Below are positions 1 to 12,757 of a stretch of DNA of 64,000 nt, one piece after another. Within the stretch, counting starts at the first letter, position 1, and every line of letters starts with the position of its first letter. The translations under genes and the position numbers were made by a program. Source of the DNA: Sisyra terminalis (Eukaryota > Arthropoda > Insecta > Neuroptera > Sisyridae); the NCBI GenBank assembly GCA_958496175.1, contig OY292277.1, positions 39,753,050 to 39,817,049 on the forward strand, written 5' to 3'. The notes beneath the pieces were generated by a model that saw only the letters and a list, made by a program, of their open reading frames with translations, was not told where the DNA came from and searched no databases.

Positions 1-1384
1 CATTAAAAGCTTTCAATTTAAAGCTTAAAGTAGTAATATGATTTTCCAAAAATTAGTGCGTTGATTTATTTTTGATGATTTGCAAACTTTCGTTTTCATA
101 GTATTGGCTAATGATTGGTTGAATTTTTCATCATTGAATTCTACTTCTCTTTAATCAATGAATAATAATATATGTCCTATTTTTTGTCCTGTTTTTTGAC
201 ATCTATAGAATTTCTTCAAAATTATTTAACATTCATTCGAATCTTGAACTAACTTTCTAGTGATAAATACTCATATTTTAAGTATTGAAGAAGGTTGGAC
301 TGTAGATTATACGGCGAGGGAACATTTCACTAATGAGTTCGATCCTTAAACTATGAGAAAATTTATTTAGATTTAGCTTCACTGAGTATTTCGAATTTCA
401 TTCGTGCCAACTGTTTAATGAGCTTAAAATGACGCTTTTTTTGTGAAGAAATTCCTTGAAAATAAATGCTAAAAATATGTTCAATTGCGTGTGAAAATTG
501 AGAATAGTCTAACGTAATGGTCGTGATTTTATTTTAAAACGTCTCGTTTTTTAAACCCAAAAGTAACTTGAGGTATTTTTGAAGAATTAAACATAGTACA
601 AAAAACATTTTTTGTCATCGTAAGCTTTCTTTGAAAGTATTTGCTTTAAAACACTCATTTTAGGATAAAATAAATTGTACCAAATTAAATGCATTGTTTC
701 TGGTCGAATATCTGAGGGAATTTCCCTCCAAATTGTATTCAAATAGAATAATGGAAGGTTTCATTTGCATATCAAAGTCAAAACAAAGTGACAGGCAAAA
801 ATATCTTGAAATTTTCATCACTCGTATTATTCTGATTAATTCTAGTGGCAAACTGTGAATAGTCAACTGAAAACTAATTAAACACACACTGAGGCGATTG
901 CTTTATTCGAATTAATCAAAGCGTGAAATTTTTGAAATTCAAAACGTGCTTTTCATTGTGTAAAGGGAATTGAGGGTTCTATGACAATTTTTATAATATT
1001 GTTGAACAAAAAATATGAATAATATAATAAACTAAGTTCCCCTTAATTTAGGATAAATTTATGAAAAGAATTGTTCATTTATTATTATTTTTTCATTGCA
1101 TCAATCTATAAGTATTGATTTTATATGCTTGTAACCTTCAATAACCTCATTTGCTTTAATGAAATTTATTAAAATAGCATTCAATAAGCTTTCCTGGAAA
1201 TTTGGAACAATATCTTTAATTTTCATTGTAAATTGGCATGAAAGAGAAATCTTGCAAATTGAAATTATTGACACTCTAATTTTATTACAATTTGGACGAT
1301 TTAATTATGAAAAGACTTGTTATATAATTAGCCAAAATCGTTATGATAATTTTGAATGGAAATAGCCGAACCTACCGAAAGCAA
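1..1384. other. AT-rich non-coding DNA
   Basis: No gene, RNA or mobile-element signature was recognised. The short open frames here have the composition of AT-rich background and no domain. Confidence 0.5.
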
Positions 1385-1533
1385 TTAATTTTTGAACGCA
1401 CGTATAGTCAATAAATTTGTTCGCGGTCGGTCTCCAGTAATTACATTACTGATATACGGGCGAATCCAGAACTCGGCTCCCGTTGTTCCCGTTCCGGTCA
1501 ACATACCACCCACACGCACCCACTTGCCTACCG
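1385..1533 (-). other. Exon-like GC-richer patch (possible terminal exon)
   Basis: This stretch is clearly richer in G and C than its surroundings. Read on the minus strand it follows a good 3' splice-site-like sequence (gaatattttccag, ending at 1534) and stays open for about 48 codons to a TAA at 1385-1387. The peptide begins VGKWVRVGGMLTGTG and contains AEFWIRPYISNVITG. The plus strand is also open here and reads NSAPVVPVPVNIPP, so strand and coding status are undecided. I do not recognise either peptide. It could equally be a conserved regulatory element or chance. Confidence 0.2.
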
Positions 1534-2985
1534 CTGGAAAATATTCAAGTAGAATCTTTAAATTTTCGAGACTATTTTTTGCAACTGCAAATTTTCGTTT
1601 GCTGTTTTTAATTTCAATTAGGGATAATTGTCTAGTTTCATTGTACTACTAATATTCAATTTCCATTTTCCGCTTGAAATCTTCACTGAGCATCATTTAT
1701 CATTCGCTTTGATTTGTTTTATTGGCCCAAACGCTGGCACAAGATTAATAATTGCTTGTGTATTGGTTAACAGAAGGGTTCCGGGGCCAGGAGCAGTTTT
1801 CAGGATGGTGTGAAGGAAGAAAGTTCACGGGGTGGGATTTGTGCAGATCTATCCGTCCGTCTGTTTCATTGTACTGCATTTAACATGGAAGACTGCAGTT
1901 GTCATTCTGCATTTCCAGTGTGTGACTCTTGATGCACCAATGTTAGAATATAATAAACGTTTTGGTTTACATTTCACTGTACAGATTATGTTCGTCTCAT
2001 TTGAATATTCATCTGAACAATGTTTCGAGCGATAGATGATGCTGTTTTGCGCTTACCATAGTCTGCGTTTAGTTTGAGATTTGAAAGAGAATTTCAAGAA
2101 TAACTAATGATACTTTTCAAGTATAACTTTTCAGGAAACCATGGAAAACGAAGAGTTTTTCTTCTTCCAGAAAGTATATACAATGGACTCAACATCTTTT
2201 GTGTTCTCTAAACTATTCTTAAAAAATAAATGTATAATTTCAGGCATCAATGTGATTAAATTAGATCTACAAATCAATTAGAAAAACTATTTTTATTCTT
2301 TTGGCATCTATCATTTGGAATTAAAATTAAAATATTTGATTTTTATAGTCCATTTCGAATACAACGAGAATATATTTGTTATAAATAAATCACTGCAAAT
2401 TATGGAAATTTTTTATTGTTCAGTCCAAGTCGTTAAATTTGGCTTCGTTCCATACTTTATTTTATATTGACATATAATCGTAAAGAACTGTTGTTTAAGA
2501 TGAAAAATTCCAACAAATATCGTAGCTAATTTTATTTTCGTTGAACTATTTGCCAAATTAATTTCGTTTGGTTTTCAATTTCTTTTATAAAATAAAACTT
2601 ATTAAGATCACAAGATGACGAATACTGTAAAGTATATTGTCCCGTTAATGTCTCAAATATGTTTTCACTCCAACATGTCAACATTCTCTTCTTTTAACAC
2701 CTTTTTGCTCACTTGTTGGAAAACAATTTTAGGATTGTTTCTATTGTTTTGTAAATCTATTTTTGTAGGTAATATAAGTCTTCACTATACTTCAAAAAAA
2801 GGGACAACTCAAAAGATAAATAAAAAAACTGAAATACTGAAATTTAAAAAAAATAAATTCCTTCGAATCGATGAGCATCATACCAACCTGAAGGTATGCT
2901 GGAAAACCTCATACGTAATAATGATATACAGGTGGATTGATGAAATTAATAGTCTCTATGATTCAAAAATTTGACTAAATTTTTT
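1534..2985. other. Non-coding DNA with a short GC-richer segment
   Basis: Mostly AT-rich. A GC-richer segment at about 1730-1850 follows a splice-acceptor-like ttaacag, but no convincing reading frame continues from it. A 119-codon open frame at 2615-2974 (plus) consists of AT-rich background codons with no recognisable domain and is not called as a gene. Confidence 0.4.
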
Positions 2986-3054
2986 CATATTTCAGCAGAA
3001 AATAAAAATTATTGCAATTCCTAGAATGGAATATTTATTTTCCGCTGAAATATG
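2986..3054. repeat. Inverted repeat, 21-bp stem with 27-nt loop
   Basis: The arms at 2986-3006 and 3034-3054 are complementary at 20 of 21 positions (catatttcagcagaaaataaa, one letter over the arm limit avoided here by position only: key core ttcagcagaaaa pairs with ttttccgctgaa). The function is unknown. No terminator or RNA family is implied. Confidence 0.7.
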
Positions 3055-3501
3055 CACAAAAGAATTCAAATTTTTACATCATTTAGCCTATGATATTCCC
3101 CAATGCACCTAGGGATCATTATTAAGAATATAATGTCCATGAGGTTCTTCAACATTTTTCTGTTTTTCGAAGAGTTAATTTTTTTTGGTAAATTTATATT
3201 CAAATCATACACAAAGGAAGTTTATAACGAATATGAGGTCCATTAGGTTTCTTAGCGTATTTAGGGGTTGTCGTCTCTATTAGACACTCAAAAATATATT
3301 TTTGGGCTATACATATACAACAATTCGTTTGTTTAGAATAAAATGTGATAATATTTTTTTCTAAAAGCTCTTAAGAACCAAATGCAGAAAAAGCACTTGA
3401 ATCCAATTTATCTCCAGCTTTTTTATAACTTTTGACTTTGTTTGGGCTCGGTTTTGGTGGATGATCTAACAGTTTTGGTGGACTTCATACCTACTGAACC
3501 A

Positions 3502-3621
3502 TATGGATCCCGAATGCAGCCTACAGGTTTTTACGCATAAAGTATATCTAAATCTTTTAAGAACCTTATCAATGTATGGATCTTGAATACAACCTACAGG
3601 TTTTCGCGCAAAAAGTTTATT
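3502..3621 (+). repeat. Local tandem duplication, offset 73 bp
   Basis: Positions 3502-3548 and 3575-3621 are two copies of the same segment of about 47 bp. Both contain tatggatc, then gaat, then cctacaggttt, then cgca, with a handful of substitutions. The surrounding sequence shows no element ends, so this is read as a local duplication. Confidence 0.65.
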
Positions 3622-4699
3622 TTTTAATCATTTATTAACCTCATCATCAATAGCCATGATGCTTCTGGAGATGAAATAAGGGAAACAAATGATGGGATGT
3701 GAGCATCCGTTTTCAAATTATGAATTAGAGCCTGGTTTAATTTTTCAACGATATTTGTTTATTTCAACAGTTACTGAAATAGGAATTATCTTTTTTTTTA
3801 TTATAGAGTCAAGAATCTTCAACTAGTGCAAGATTTAAACTAATAAAACCATCGCAAACTTTTTTTGGAATCACAACACTTTAGTACAATATTTAGATGC
3901 ATCTTATAAAGTTAAAAATCTCTTGATTCAAACCATGTTATTGAACTTAATAAGTAGATGGATTTAACCTTATGATTCACAAATTTGCTGGTTGCATCAA
4001 AAAATGTATAAAAACATTTTATATCGAAAAATTGTTATAAATGGTGACATTTGGTTTATTTTTTCTGGAGGTAGTAGCTCCTTTAATCCTAAATATGAAC
4101 TTAACAGGAATTTCTTGCCTTAAAAAGTTTTAAATCTTAGTTTCATTAAATTCTTATATTTTTATTTATTAGACAGTAACAAGTTTTTATAATTCTTGCT
4201 ATACCTTCTAATGATTTCATGAATAAAGTGGTATTGTGGAAGTATTCAGAGATTTTAAAGTTCTTTTTTCACGACTGTATAATTCGTATTAAGTATTTTC
4301 AACCCGAAATCTTCTCAACAGTCTCTTTCCGAATATATTCCTCATTCATGTTATCTAATCAAAACAGTATTCAGTTAAATAATTACGATTTCATAAAACT
4401 GTGCAATGTGCATAGTCTTTATTATTTGTAATTTATAATGCATAATTTGATATACCCATGTATATATAAAGGCAGCCACCATTGATTACACAATCTTAAG
4501 TATGAAGAAATATAATCCATTTGAATTATTTTATAACACTCTTACAAATGAAGCTTATATTACGAGTATTCTGTATTACTTAAATAGTTGGAGGAAATAA
4601 ATAATATATTTTCCTTAGATTTGTACAGTTATTGAGGAAAGCATTAAAACACTTTTTGCAAAAAAATACAAGACAAAATGAACATTATAGTACTTTGAT
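3622..4699. other. AT-rich non-coding DNA
   Basis: Nothing recognisable. It lies 3' of the minus-strand membrane-protein ORF, and no clear AATAAA polyadenylation signal was found on that strand in the 80 bases after the stop. Confidence 0.4.
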
Positions 4700-4981
4700 T
4701 TAAGAATCCTCGTAAATAAACAGCCTAAATCCACTTTCATATTTCAAGGACTTGCGTCGCGCCTTTTCCTCGGCGACTGAATCCAACCATTTGTCACCGC
4801 CGCTATATAGGACCTTTTTTCCTAACTTATAGTCTTCTTTCGGGTTTTTCCACAAAACGGAAAAATATTTCAAAACAACCGCACACAACAAAGGAAAGAT
4901 AAGACGTCTCGACTGTTGAAACATTCCATTTAAGCTCTCAAATTTATAAAGTGCGGTTATGGTGAGTATAATCGAGGCCAT
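4700..4981 (-). CDS. Possible small membrane protein, 93 aa
   Basis: This open frame encodes 93 residues from the first ATG (4979-4981) to a stop at 4700-4702. Upstream the frame stays open through a TTG at 5011, about 24 bases short of the preceding stop, so a spliced N-terminus is also possible. The predicted protein has a hydrophobic segment at about residues 27-45 (LIFPLLCAVVLKYFSVLW) preceded by SRR, then a charged tail with KNPKEDYKLGKK and WLDSVAEEKARRKS. This arrangement, with GC content and codon choice richer than the neighbourhood, suggests a real single-pass membrane protein or exon. I do not recognise the family. The start context is weak (TTAATGG). It may be a complete small gene, an exon, a retrocopy or a chance frame. 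Confidence 0.4.
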   Translation of the reverse strand: MASIILTITALYKFESLNGMFQQSRRLIFPLLCAVVLKYFSVLWKNPKEDYKLGKKVLYSGGDKWLDSVAEEKARRKSLKYESGFRLFIYEDS

Positions 4982-5011
4982 TAAGAGCAGCCCGGGACAA
5001 TAGCTGAGCAA

Positions 5012-5927
5012 ATCGTGATGCGTGTTGCATATTTAAATAAGAAAACGTGCCGAAAAAGGCTTTGCAAAAGGGAAGAAATAAAAAGGTAATGAACTCAGTG
5101 GAGCGCACAAGTCCTTGACGAGTCTTTCAGGACATTTTATTTGGCGTAATTGAAGAATAAATCTGTTTGGTAGGTTTAGTAGTTATTTTGGTGGTAAAAT
5201 ATCTTAGACATGAGTGAAGCTGGTTGAAACTGTTCACCAGTTTTGAATGGACTTAGAATCGTAAAATGGTGAACGTTACGTTAGCTGTAAGGATAACGCG
5301 GTTTTAAACGAAAATATTTGAAGATATGATGCGTATGTTTAGAGAAATGTGTCTGGCATCTGGATTATAGAAGCTTTGAATTCATATAAGCTGTAATTGG
5401 GTTACTGGGAGCTTGGTTTTGTTTTAGATGGCTAAGCCTACAATTTACCTCGAGTTTATATTTTAATTAATTATTCTCATTATTTTTAATAGAAGTTCTC
5501 AACAAAAAAAATTTTAAAATTAGACAATCGTTGAACAGAGTTTCAGTGTAAGAATTTGCAAAATATTGATTTATTTCTCAGCGGTTATGAACTAAATAGT
5601 GGCGTCCAAAATAAAAGTTAGTGGCACAAATCTAGTTCCACCAATTTGACGAACAAGGAGTGAGGCAGTGTTTTCAGCACGATATGCTAAGTATGACTTA
5701 TAAATAATGTGAATATTTATACGAATATACATTGTGGCGAAAATTCGAATAAAATTCGATCTTTTATTCTTTTCATTATAAATGAAAAATAAAGAAGTCA
5801 TAATTAATTTTAGAAATCCAAAATTGATCCAAAGTGTCAATTCGTTTTAATTTCTTTATTTTTTTTTGATAAATACATTATTAAATAGGGATTAATTCAT
5901 TTCAAAACTACTTTTATATGTTATAAT
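5012..5927. other. Non-coding DNA upstream of the small minus-strand ORF
   Basis: This would hold the promoter and 5' leader of the 93-residue ORF if that gene is real. No core promoter motif could be picked with confidence. The GTTATAAT at 5920-5927 is the left target duplication of the next element. Confidence 0.35.
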
Positions 5928-6523
5928 CACGGAGTATAGATACCAGGAGTATGAACGGTATAGAATTTTTCACAAAATTGTTCACAAGATCGTAGTTCTC
6001 TTTTCTGTCACTTACTTCGCAAGTATTCAGAAGGTACCAGAGATCACTACAGTTTTAAGAAGTTATCCCAATCTTGTAATACATACCGGAAATTGTGTCA
6101 ATATGTGGCACCTACCTTAATGTGTTTGCCGTACCAATTTGAATCAAATTTTATAAAAATTAACTAAAGTAACATAAGTTAGTACTCCATACTTTTGTGG
6201 CGGCGCCACATCTCAACACATTTCCCAACATGCATTGCAAAATTGGAATACCGTATAGGCGTATCAATACGATTGTTATTCTTATATAGAAAATACGTCC
6301 AGACTCGTTTTTGTCAAAACAAATTTAACTAAATAAAATAATTACTAAAAGTTTGTTTAAATAACACCAAAAACATCAATAATAAAAATGTGAAGGTGTT
6401 TAAGATTTATAAGAACAACGTTTTTCGCGTAATGATTCAAAGTGTTGCACCTCTACCACTGGTCCCGAAATTGATGCCATTTTTTTAGCATTGGGTTTGT
6501 ACTTCTGGTATGTATACTCCGTG
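5928..6523. mobile_element. hAT-like non-autonomous DNA transposon, 596 bp
   Basis: The terminal inverted repeats begin CACGGAGTATA-GATACCAG on the left and, on the reverse complement, CACGGAGTATA-CATACCAG on the right. They match over roughly 30 bp with a few differences. The element is flanked by an identical 8-bp duplication, GTTATAAT, at 5920-5927 and 6524-6531. Eight-bp target duplications and CA...TG ends are typical of the hAT superfamily. No transposase frame is present, so it would need enzyme from elsewhere. An internal segment at about 6212-6256 (acacatttcccaacatgc followed by attgcaaaattgg) recurs with substitutions near 59095-59130. Confidence 0.7.
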
Positions 6524-6687
6524 GTTATAATGATAAGATTGAAATTATTTTATTTTTTTTCGCGCTAATTTTGGAAAATTTATCATTTATTTATCATTTT
6601 TACTTCTGGTAGAGTTCTATAGAGGTGGTACACACCTGTGCAGTAAACCAAAAGGAATACATAGTTAGATATAGTACAAAAATATAC

Positions 6688-6690
<3 letters not shown>

Positions 6691-6718
<28 letters not shown>
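6691..6718. repeat. (TA)n microsatellite
   Basis: Uninterrupted alternating T and A for about 28 bases. Length variation between individuals is expected for such a tract. Confidence 0.9.
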
Positions 6719-8628
6719 CTGCTTAAACAATATTCGAAGTTTATTGTTGTCTAATTTATGAAATAAAATTTACAAAACTAAAAAATAACCATAAATTTGA
6801 AGCAAAAATTAAACAAAATTTATTAATGATTCATTGTCTGCCCGCATACGTACTTCAATTGTCAAGCAACTTTTTTCACTGCCCATTAAGTAGTATTGGA
6901 ACTCTCCGTAATTGCTACGTGATAAATTTAAACTTTCGTTCTTTATGCTTATAGTTTACTATTAAAAATAATATTATACTAGTAAGACAACTGTATGTTT
7001 ATATATTGTTAAGCAGGATAAGTTTAAAAATTTTAAAGTTACTAATAATAACCTTAGTCAATAATTGAAAATGATTCTTTATTGAATTATTATGAAAATG
7101 ATCTTCCAACAATGGTAACTAAACTGATATATAATCTTTAGTTTAAATTATTTAACTTTGACCTAGTATCCAATATTGTAGAACTTCACAAAATAATACG
7201 GTAGCAAATAACATTTAGTTCTTTTGAAATTTAAGCAATAAATATTCCTGATAACCTTATAATAAATGAACTTTATGCTCTATATGTAGATTTTTTTTTG
7301 GTTTGTTTAAGTTGATATTTATTTATTTTTTTCAAAGAAAATAAATTATGGCACAGTAAGAGGAAGTTACGGACCGGATTTGGGTGACGCTGGTATTCCT
7401 AATGGAAAATTTGCGGTTTTTAATCTCAAACCTAAACTTTTCCCTCACAATGTTAATATTAGATGAAATCGTATACATATTATAAAAGTCTTCGTTGTAA
7501 GCTAGTGGTTTTTGATATTGTTCTGTTCATATTTCCGGTTGCAGGGATAAATGCTTTGAAAATATCAAAAGCTACGATTATTATCTTAATACTCTATATA
7601 GTACCTATAAAGTAAACAGTACACAACTTTATTTAGCAAATACATAATATATGATATCTGTATATATGAACTGTAAGCTTTAATATTTGTTTTTGTTAGG
7701 AGAGAGCTTTTGAAATTTGCTTCAAGTTCATGTGTCTGGTACAATTTTCTATGTCTGTCTATATAAAATAGATACATGTACAGATAGACACACACATGGG
7801 GATTATTTAGGTGAATATAGTGGGTATAGTTTCCCAAAGCTTTCTGCTACGTTTACTTGGTTTTTTTTGTACCAGAGTACAAACAAAGAGATATGTATAG
7901 ATGTATCTATGGCAGTTAGATATTAGATATTCTGTTTAGAAGAAAATACATACGTTACGTATCTATATGCCAAAGAGAATAAGATTGAAACACCTAATAG
8001 GCTTGACAGAAGGGATGAGACGTATAAGACGTATAAGATAATAAAAAGCACATCAGACAGGCTCTCCTCAGCCCCAAACCAAAAGTCAACAAAACAATTT
8101 TTTGATCTTCCATTTAATAATGCAATCCCACCAATGAGCCACGCTAGTTTTCAATTTACGAACTTGATTAAATTCAATTTATTTATATTTCAATGGATAT
8201 TTTTTGGGAAAATATAATAATTTGAAATAATGTTTTACTTCTAAAAACAAATTAAATGGAATGATAAAATGTAATTTTGAAATTGAAACTAGCTACAGTA
8301 AAGTGTAAATGTTTTTTATTCCCAGCTTAGTTCTATGTTCTGTTCTAGGTAACTTTTGTTAAATAAGCAAAGCGTTTATGTAACGCTGGTGCTTTCGTAA
8401 AGAAATAGCATGTTAACTGCAAATTTACGTTTTACCATTGCTGTTTGTTTTACGTTTGTTTTTGCACAAAATCTATTAACACTGTGGAAAGAAGATGAAA
8501 ATGAGAAGAAAGTGAGAAATGTAATTAATGAAATTAATAGAGACACACTAAACGACAAAAAGTTGTGGAGAGTTTTTCTTATATGGGGGTTAAAGTAAAT
8601 TAAAGTTATTTTAAAACGAAGCTGGGTT

Positions 8629-8650
8629 GTTTATCTTATATAAGATAAAC
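8629..8650. repeat. Perfect 22-bp palindrome
   Basis: The half-site gtttatcttat is followed directly by its reverse complement. In such AT-rich DNA this can arise by chance. No bound factor is implied. Confidence 0.8.
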
Positions 8651-9394
8651 GGGATTCATTAGAAAGATATCATATTCAAACTTCACACTTAGTTTTGAGT
8701 TTGTATTCGAAAGTTAATATTTTTTTCTCAAAAATATTCAAGGAGTATATAGTTTATATTTCATAGAAATTATCAGCATTTCAATATTCGGAAATATTTA
8801 TTTAACGTTATATTGCGCAACGACAAAAATTTTAAATTTTTTGTTTGTTGAGTATATACAAAAAATAGCTTCTCTTGTATTATTTAGGATAACCCAAATT
8901 AAGGAGACAATGAAAATTTATTGGCATCTAGCTAAAACTGAAAATTACTTTAAACATATGTCTAAAATATTTAACACATGAAGGCTGTTTTCTTGAATTA
9001 TCGTATTCATCTTCAAAAGGTGTAATTTCAATAGCTACGTATGGAAAAAAACTGTAAGAAATTAAACTAAAACACAAAAGCTCAGCCACAAAAGCTACAT
9101 AAGATAACGATTATATAATTTGGACTTATATACTTATAAAGAAAATTATAGACATATTTAATTTAATAAACTTTGAAAGATTTGCAAGAACTAATTTGAT
9201 ATTTTCTTGAATAGTTTTTACTAATGTAATGCAAAATATTGCTTCCATTTTAATTTTTCTTTTCATGATTTGTATAACTAGTTGCAGCTCAAATTTAGTT
9301 CTCTTTTAAATCCTTAATTGCAATTTTAATATGCTTGAAGAATCATAAAGAATGATTAATAAATCTCTGATAAATTTTACCGAAACAATATCAA

Positions 9395-9568
9395 TTCAAC
9401 TTGTTGCAGTGTAGCCTAAACTGCTGAATCGATCGTCATGAAATTTTATACACATATTGTCAGGACTATAGAAAAGGAAATAGGACACCTTTTGGTAGAA
9501 CATAAACTTCAATTGATACCTAATGTATCAGTTATGCATGGGTGAAATATAAATTCTTCCTGACTATG
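9395..9568 (+). mobile_element. Helitron-associated non-coding remnant (tentative)
   Basis: The phrase aaactgctgaatcgat at about 9419, followed by a gaaattttatacacat-type segment, resembles the non-coding repeats found near the ends of insect Helitrons. Its position directly before helicase-derived sequence supports this, but the match is from memory and weak. Confidence 0.35.
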
Positions 9569-9915
9569 TAATGGAACAAAGCTCCGGATCATATAACTAA
9601 GGTAAATATACTACCATTATATCAACAGGCGTTGAAAAGGAAGAAAGTATTATTATACCTCGAATCCCAATAATTCCTAATGACATACCATTTCAATTCA
9701 AAACACTTTAGTCGCCAATCAAGCTTAGTTTTGCTATTACCATTTGCAAAGCTCAAGGGCAAACGTTATAGGCAGCAGGATAGCATTGGGAAAAGCCATA
9801 CTTTTTCCATAGCCAACAATATGTAGTCTGTTCGCAAGTATCCAAGGCCCGAAATCTGTATGTGTTTGCACCGAATAGAAGAACATATAGTTTCACATAT
9901 ACTCTTCGGTAGTAT
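9569..9915 (+). pseudogene. Helitron Rep/helicase C-terminus, degenerate
   Basis: One frame from about 9610 to 9915 reads IIIPRIPIIPNDIPFQFK, then PIKLSFAITICKAQGQTL, then QQYVVCSQVSKARNLYVFAP. These correspond to the last helicase blocks of the Pif1-like helicase of Helitron proteins: the KAQGQTL motif and the YVVCSQVSKARNLYV motif, which in active proteins reads like VALSRV or VACSRV. Just upstream, NGTKLRI at 9570 in another frame matches the preceding block, so there is a frameshift near 9600. Three in-frame stops (after FKTL, QTL and AAG) show that it is dead. Active proteins would unwind DNA during rolling-circle transposition. Only the last tenth or less of such a protein remains. Confidence 0.8.
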
Positions 9916-9991
9916 TCTAGAATATTTTAATTTATGCTCTTCTGAAGAAATAATTTGTTAATATTTTTTTAATACTTTAAAGTTATTGAAA

Positions 9992-10316
9992 TCTTAGTCT
10001 ACTCTAGTATTATAAAGAGGAAAGATTTGATTGTTTGTTTGCATTGAATAGACTCCGAAACCACTTGACCGATTTGAAAAAGTCTTTCACTGTTGGAAAG
10101 CTATACTATCTCCGTTGAGCATAGGCTATATTAAATTTTCAGTTAATGAAATGTGTCTTTTTAAAGTCGACAAAATAGTGTTTTTAAGTATGATTATGTT
10201 TTTTTAAAAGAAATAAGAAAAATGAAAACTTTCAGATACCAGTACAAACAGCAAATTTGGAAAGAAAATATAATCTACCCCTACGTTACGCAGTTAAAGT
10301 CGCGGTGATCAGCTAT
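9992..10316 (+). mobile_element. Helitron 3' region or short non-autonomous Helitron
   Basis: From 9992 (tcttagtctactc) through about 10150 this matches the start of the Helitron at 48976, including tattataaagaggaaa, gcattgaata, actccg, ttgaaaaa, ttggaaagctat and ccgttgagcata. The end near 10277-10316 (cgttacgcag ... gtcgcggtgatcagcta) is a worn version of the GC-rich hairpin-plus-CTAG end of insect Helitrons. It may be the 3' untranslated part of the element whose helicase lies just upstream, or a separate short element that starts with TC at 9992. Confidence 0.55.
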
Positions 10317-12757
10317 ATCAGCTATACGTATATACGAAAAATTCAAGTATATGCTCAATTTATGATATGAAATAACAAAGTTAAAACTTGAAAACCAAAA
10401 TGAAAGAATGGCAGGTATAAATATATTGTTTAAGTAATCTGAACCGGTTTGAGGCATTTATTATTTGTTGTGAATTATAAATACATTAACACCTTTTTCC
10501 GATTACATAAATTACACCTTTTAATCTGCATTTATCTCATTACTATATTATATATTTTCGCAAGTTGAGAACAGGTAAAATTCTTTTCAATTTCACACCC
10601 ATTTGGAATTTATTCAATTTTGCTCACAATAATGGTCATAATGGAGCAAAGGTCAAAAATTGAACTCTAATATTTGTCTACCCGAATTCTACCGTATGAT
10701 TGAAGAACCGGTTAATCGATTGCGATAATATTATGTTTTCAGGTACATGTTAGTGTTTCCCCTCAAAAAAACTATAACGAAGGTCACAGACAAGTCTAAT
10801 ATAAATAGTTGTACCAATATTTTATTCTGATTTAACTTATGGTTCCAATTTAAAGACAGCTTTACTGGTTTTATAGAAACTTTGCAATCAAGTTCAACTA
10901 ATTTTTCTTCGGAAGAAAAGGTTGCCTAATAACGTTTAATTATTAATAATAAAAGTAGCGTTCAGAAGAAGGCCGATTAAAATAATTAAAATAATCTTTT
11001 CCAAGATCCTTTTTTTATTGAAAAGAATTTAAAGAGAACTTTTTATAGGGTATCCAGGATATCTAAAATAGTTAAATCTTAAAATTAAGGTAATTTCATA
11101 GGGTCAATTTAACAGTTAAGAAACTTGGCAAAAAATTCGGGAAAATTTTAATTTCTTCTAATTCAATTTTGTATTATGACTGAAAAAAAAATGTAAACGT
11201 ATTCGTAAAGAAGCATATGGCGTAAAGAACCTGTACAAATGATATGATCAACAAAATATTGATAAAGATGCATAATGTCAATTAATTTTGTTTTACTAAC
11301 TACAAAGAGTATGTATCACTGTGTCTAATGAAGAAGTTCTTTTACAACTAGAGTCGAAGGAAAAAACAATTTTCGGTTCGAAATATCTAGAAATCAGGAT
11401 AAAATGAAAAATTATACAAACAGTTCCAGACTAGATAAAAAAATAAAATTTTTCTGTTTCAAATTTTATTAGTGTCTGTCTTTTTTAGTTTAGTCGATTT
11501 CCACCAAAAAGCATAATGAAATTTGATGCCCAGATTTGTGATTACTTTTACTTCTATTTTCACTCGAATCCATGAATCAATGTAATCACATATTAGTGCT
11601 TAAGCAGTTGAAATCGTGTTATCAATTTTTGTAATTTTTTTATTTGAAAACAGTATTCAATTTTAGAAATATTTTCTCAAAGATTAATTAAAATGAGGTT
11701 TTTGCTTAAAGAAATTTATTTTATTTCAACGCTTGATTTTTAACAAAAATATTTCAAAGACAGATTTTAGTTTATGTCCTTGTCAAGAAAAGAAAAATAA
11801 ACATGCAAAGAATCTTTGATAAATTCAAATTCGAATTTGTTTCCATTCCACTTGTGTCACGTTTGTCAAAGCTTCCTCTACGTGTTGGGCAGCCATTACA
11901 AAAAATAATTCAAGCATATTATATTCAATATGTTCAATATCAAGTTTTTTTAAAACTAAGGGAACATTCAAATAGTCGATTATACAAGTTCAGTCAAATA
12001 AGACACTAACATCTATATATGTAGAATGTAGGTATATCACTTACTTACATCTCATCTACAAACCTTAGGTAAACCAAATAAGTGTTTGTAGCCGAGTAAA
12101 CAGCGAAGATATTTGTTTTTCCTTCTAAAAGCGAATAAGATGAGAAAGAAGAAATCTCCTTTTAGATATTCTCATCGCTTCTTTCTCAATCCCTCACTCA
12201 CACGATGAAGGTGAAAGGCTTTTGAATTATTCAAAATTTAGAAAAAAATTTAAAGCGATATTTTACAAAATAAAAATATGGATGAATCGCAGTTCAAATA
12301 GGCTTTAAAATATACATTTGCTTTTCTGAAACGTGCGGAATATAATAGAATGTATATAAGATACACTTAACGGTAGTACTTAAAGTGCTAATTTTTTTCT
12401 CATTTCAATGCTTTTGAACATTTTTGGTCTAAAAAAAATAAAAGTCTTAATCAAAGAAAATATATTTCAATGTCGATTCGTTTTTAAAAATAATAGCAGT
12501 TCTTATCTTTATAAAACAACTAGGTAGTACCTATAATATAATGTCTAAATAGTACTTGTACTTTCAATATGGTGGGTGTCCCAACAAAAGCACTGGATTT
12601 CAACTTGCCGTCATTTTGTTCATACAAATCATATTGTGCAGTGGTTTTCTTTGATAGTTGTATGTAACGATTAATCGACGTGACTTAAGAATAATGATAG
12701 ATGGATAAATGCAGAAGAATAAGGATTAAAATGTACATTAGAAAAAAAATAGATTGA
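10317..12757. other. AT-rich non-coding DNA
   Basis: No element ends or coding sequence recognised. An open frame at 11803-12009 has no domain. Confidence 0.45.

Larger units (their letters stand above)
6524..9394. other. AT-rich non-coding DNA with a TA microsatellite and a short palindrome
   Basis: The region contains a simple TA run at 6691-6718 and a perfect 22-bp palindrome at 8629-8650. Otherwise nothing recognisable. Short open frames at 7586-7926 and 8376-8598 occur on both strands and have no domain. Confidence 0.45.

Noticed and set aside
2615..2974. 119-codon plus-strand open frame, the longest in the window
   Set aside because: Lysine-, isoleucine- and leucine-rich composition as expected of AT-rich DNA, no domain, no splice or promoter context.
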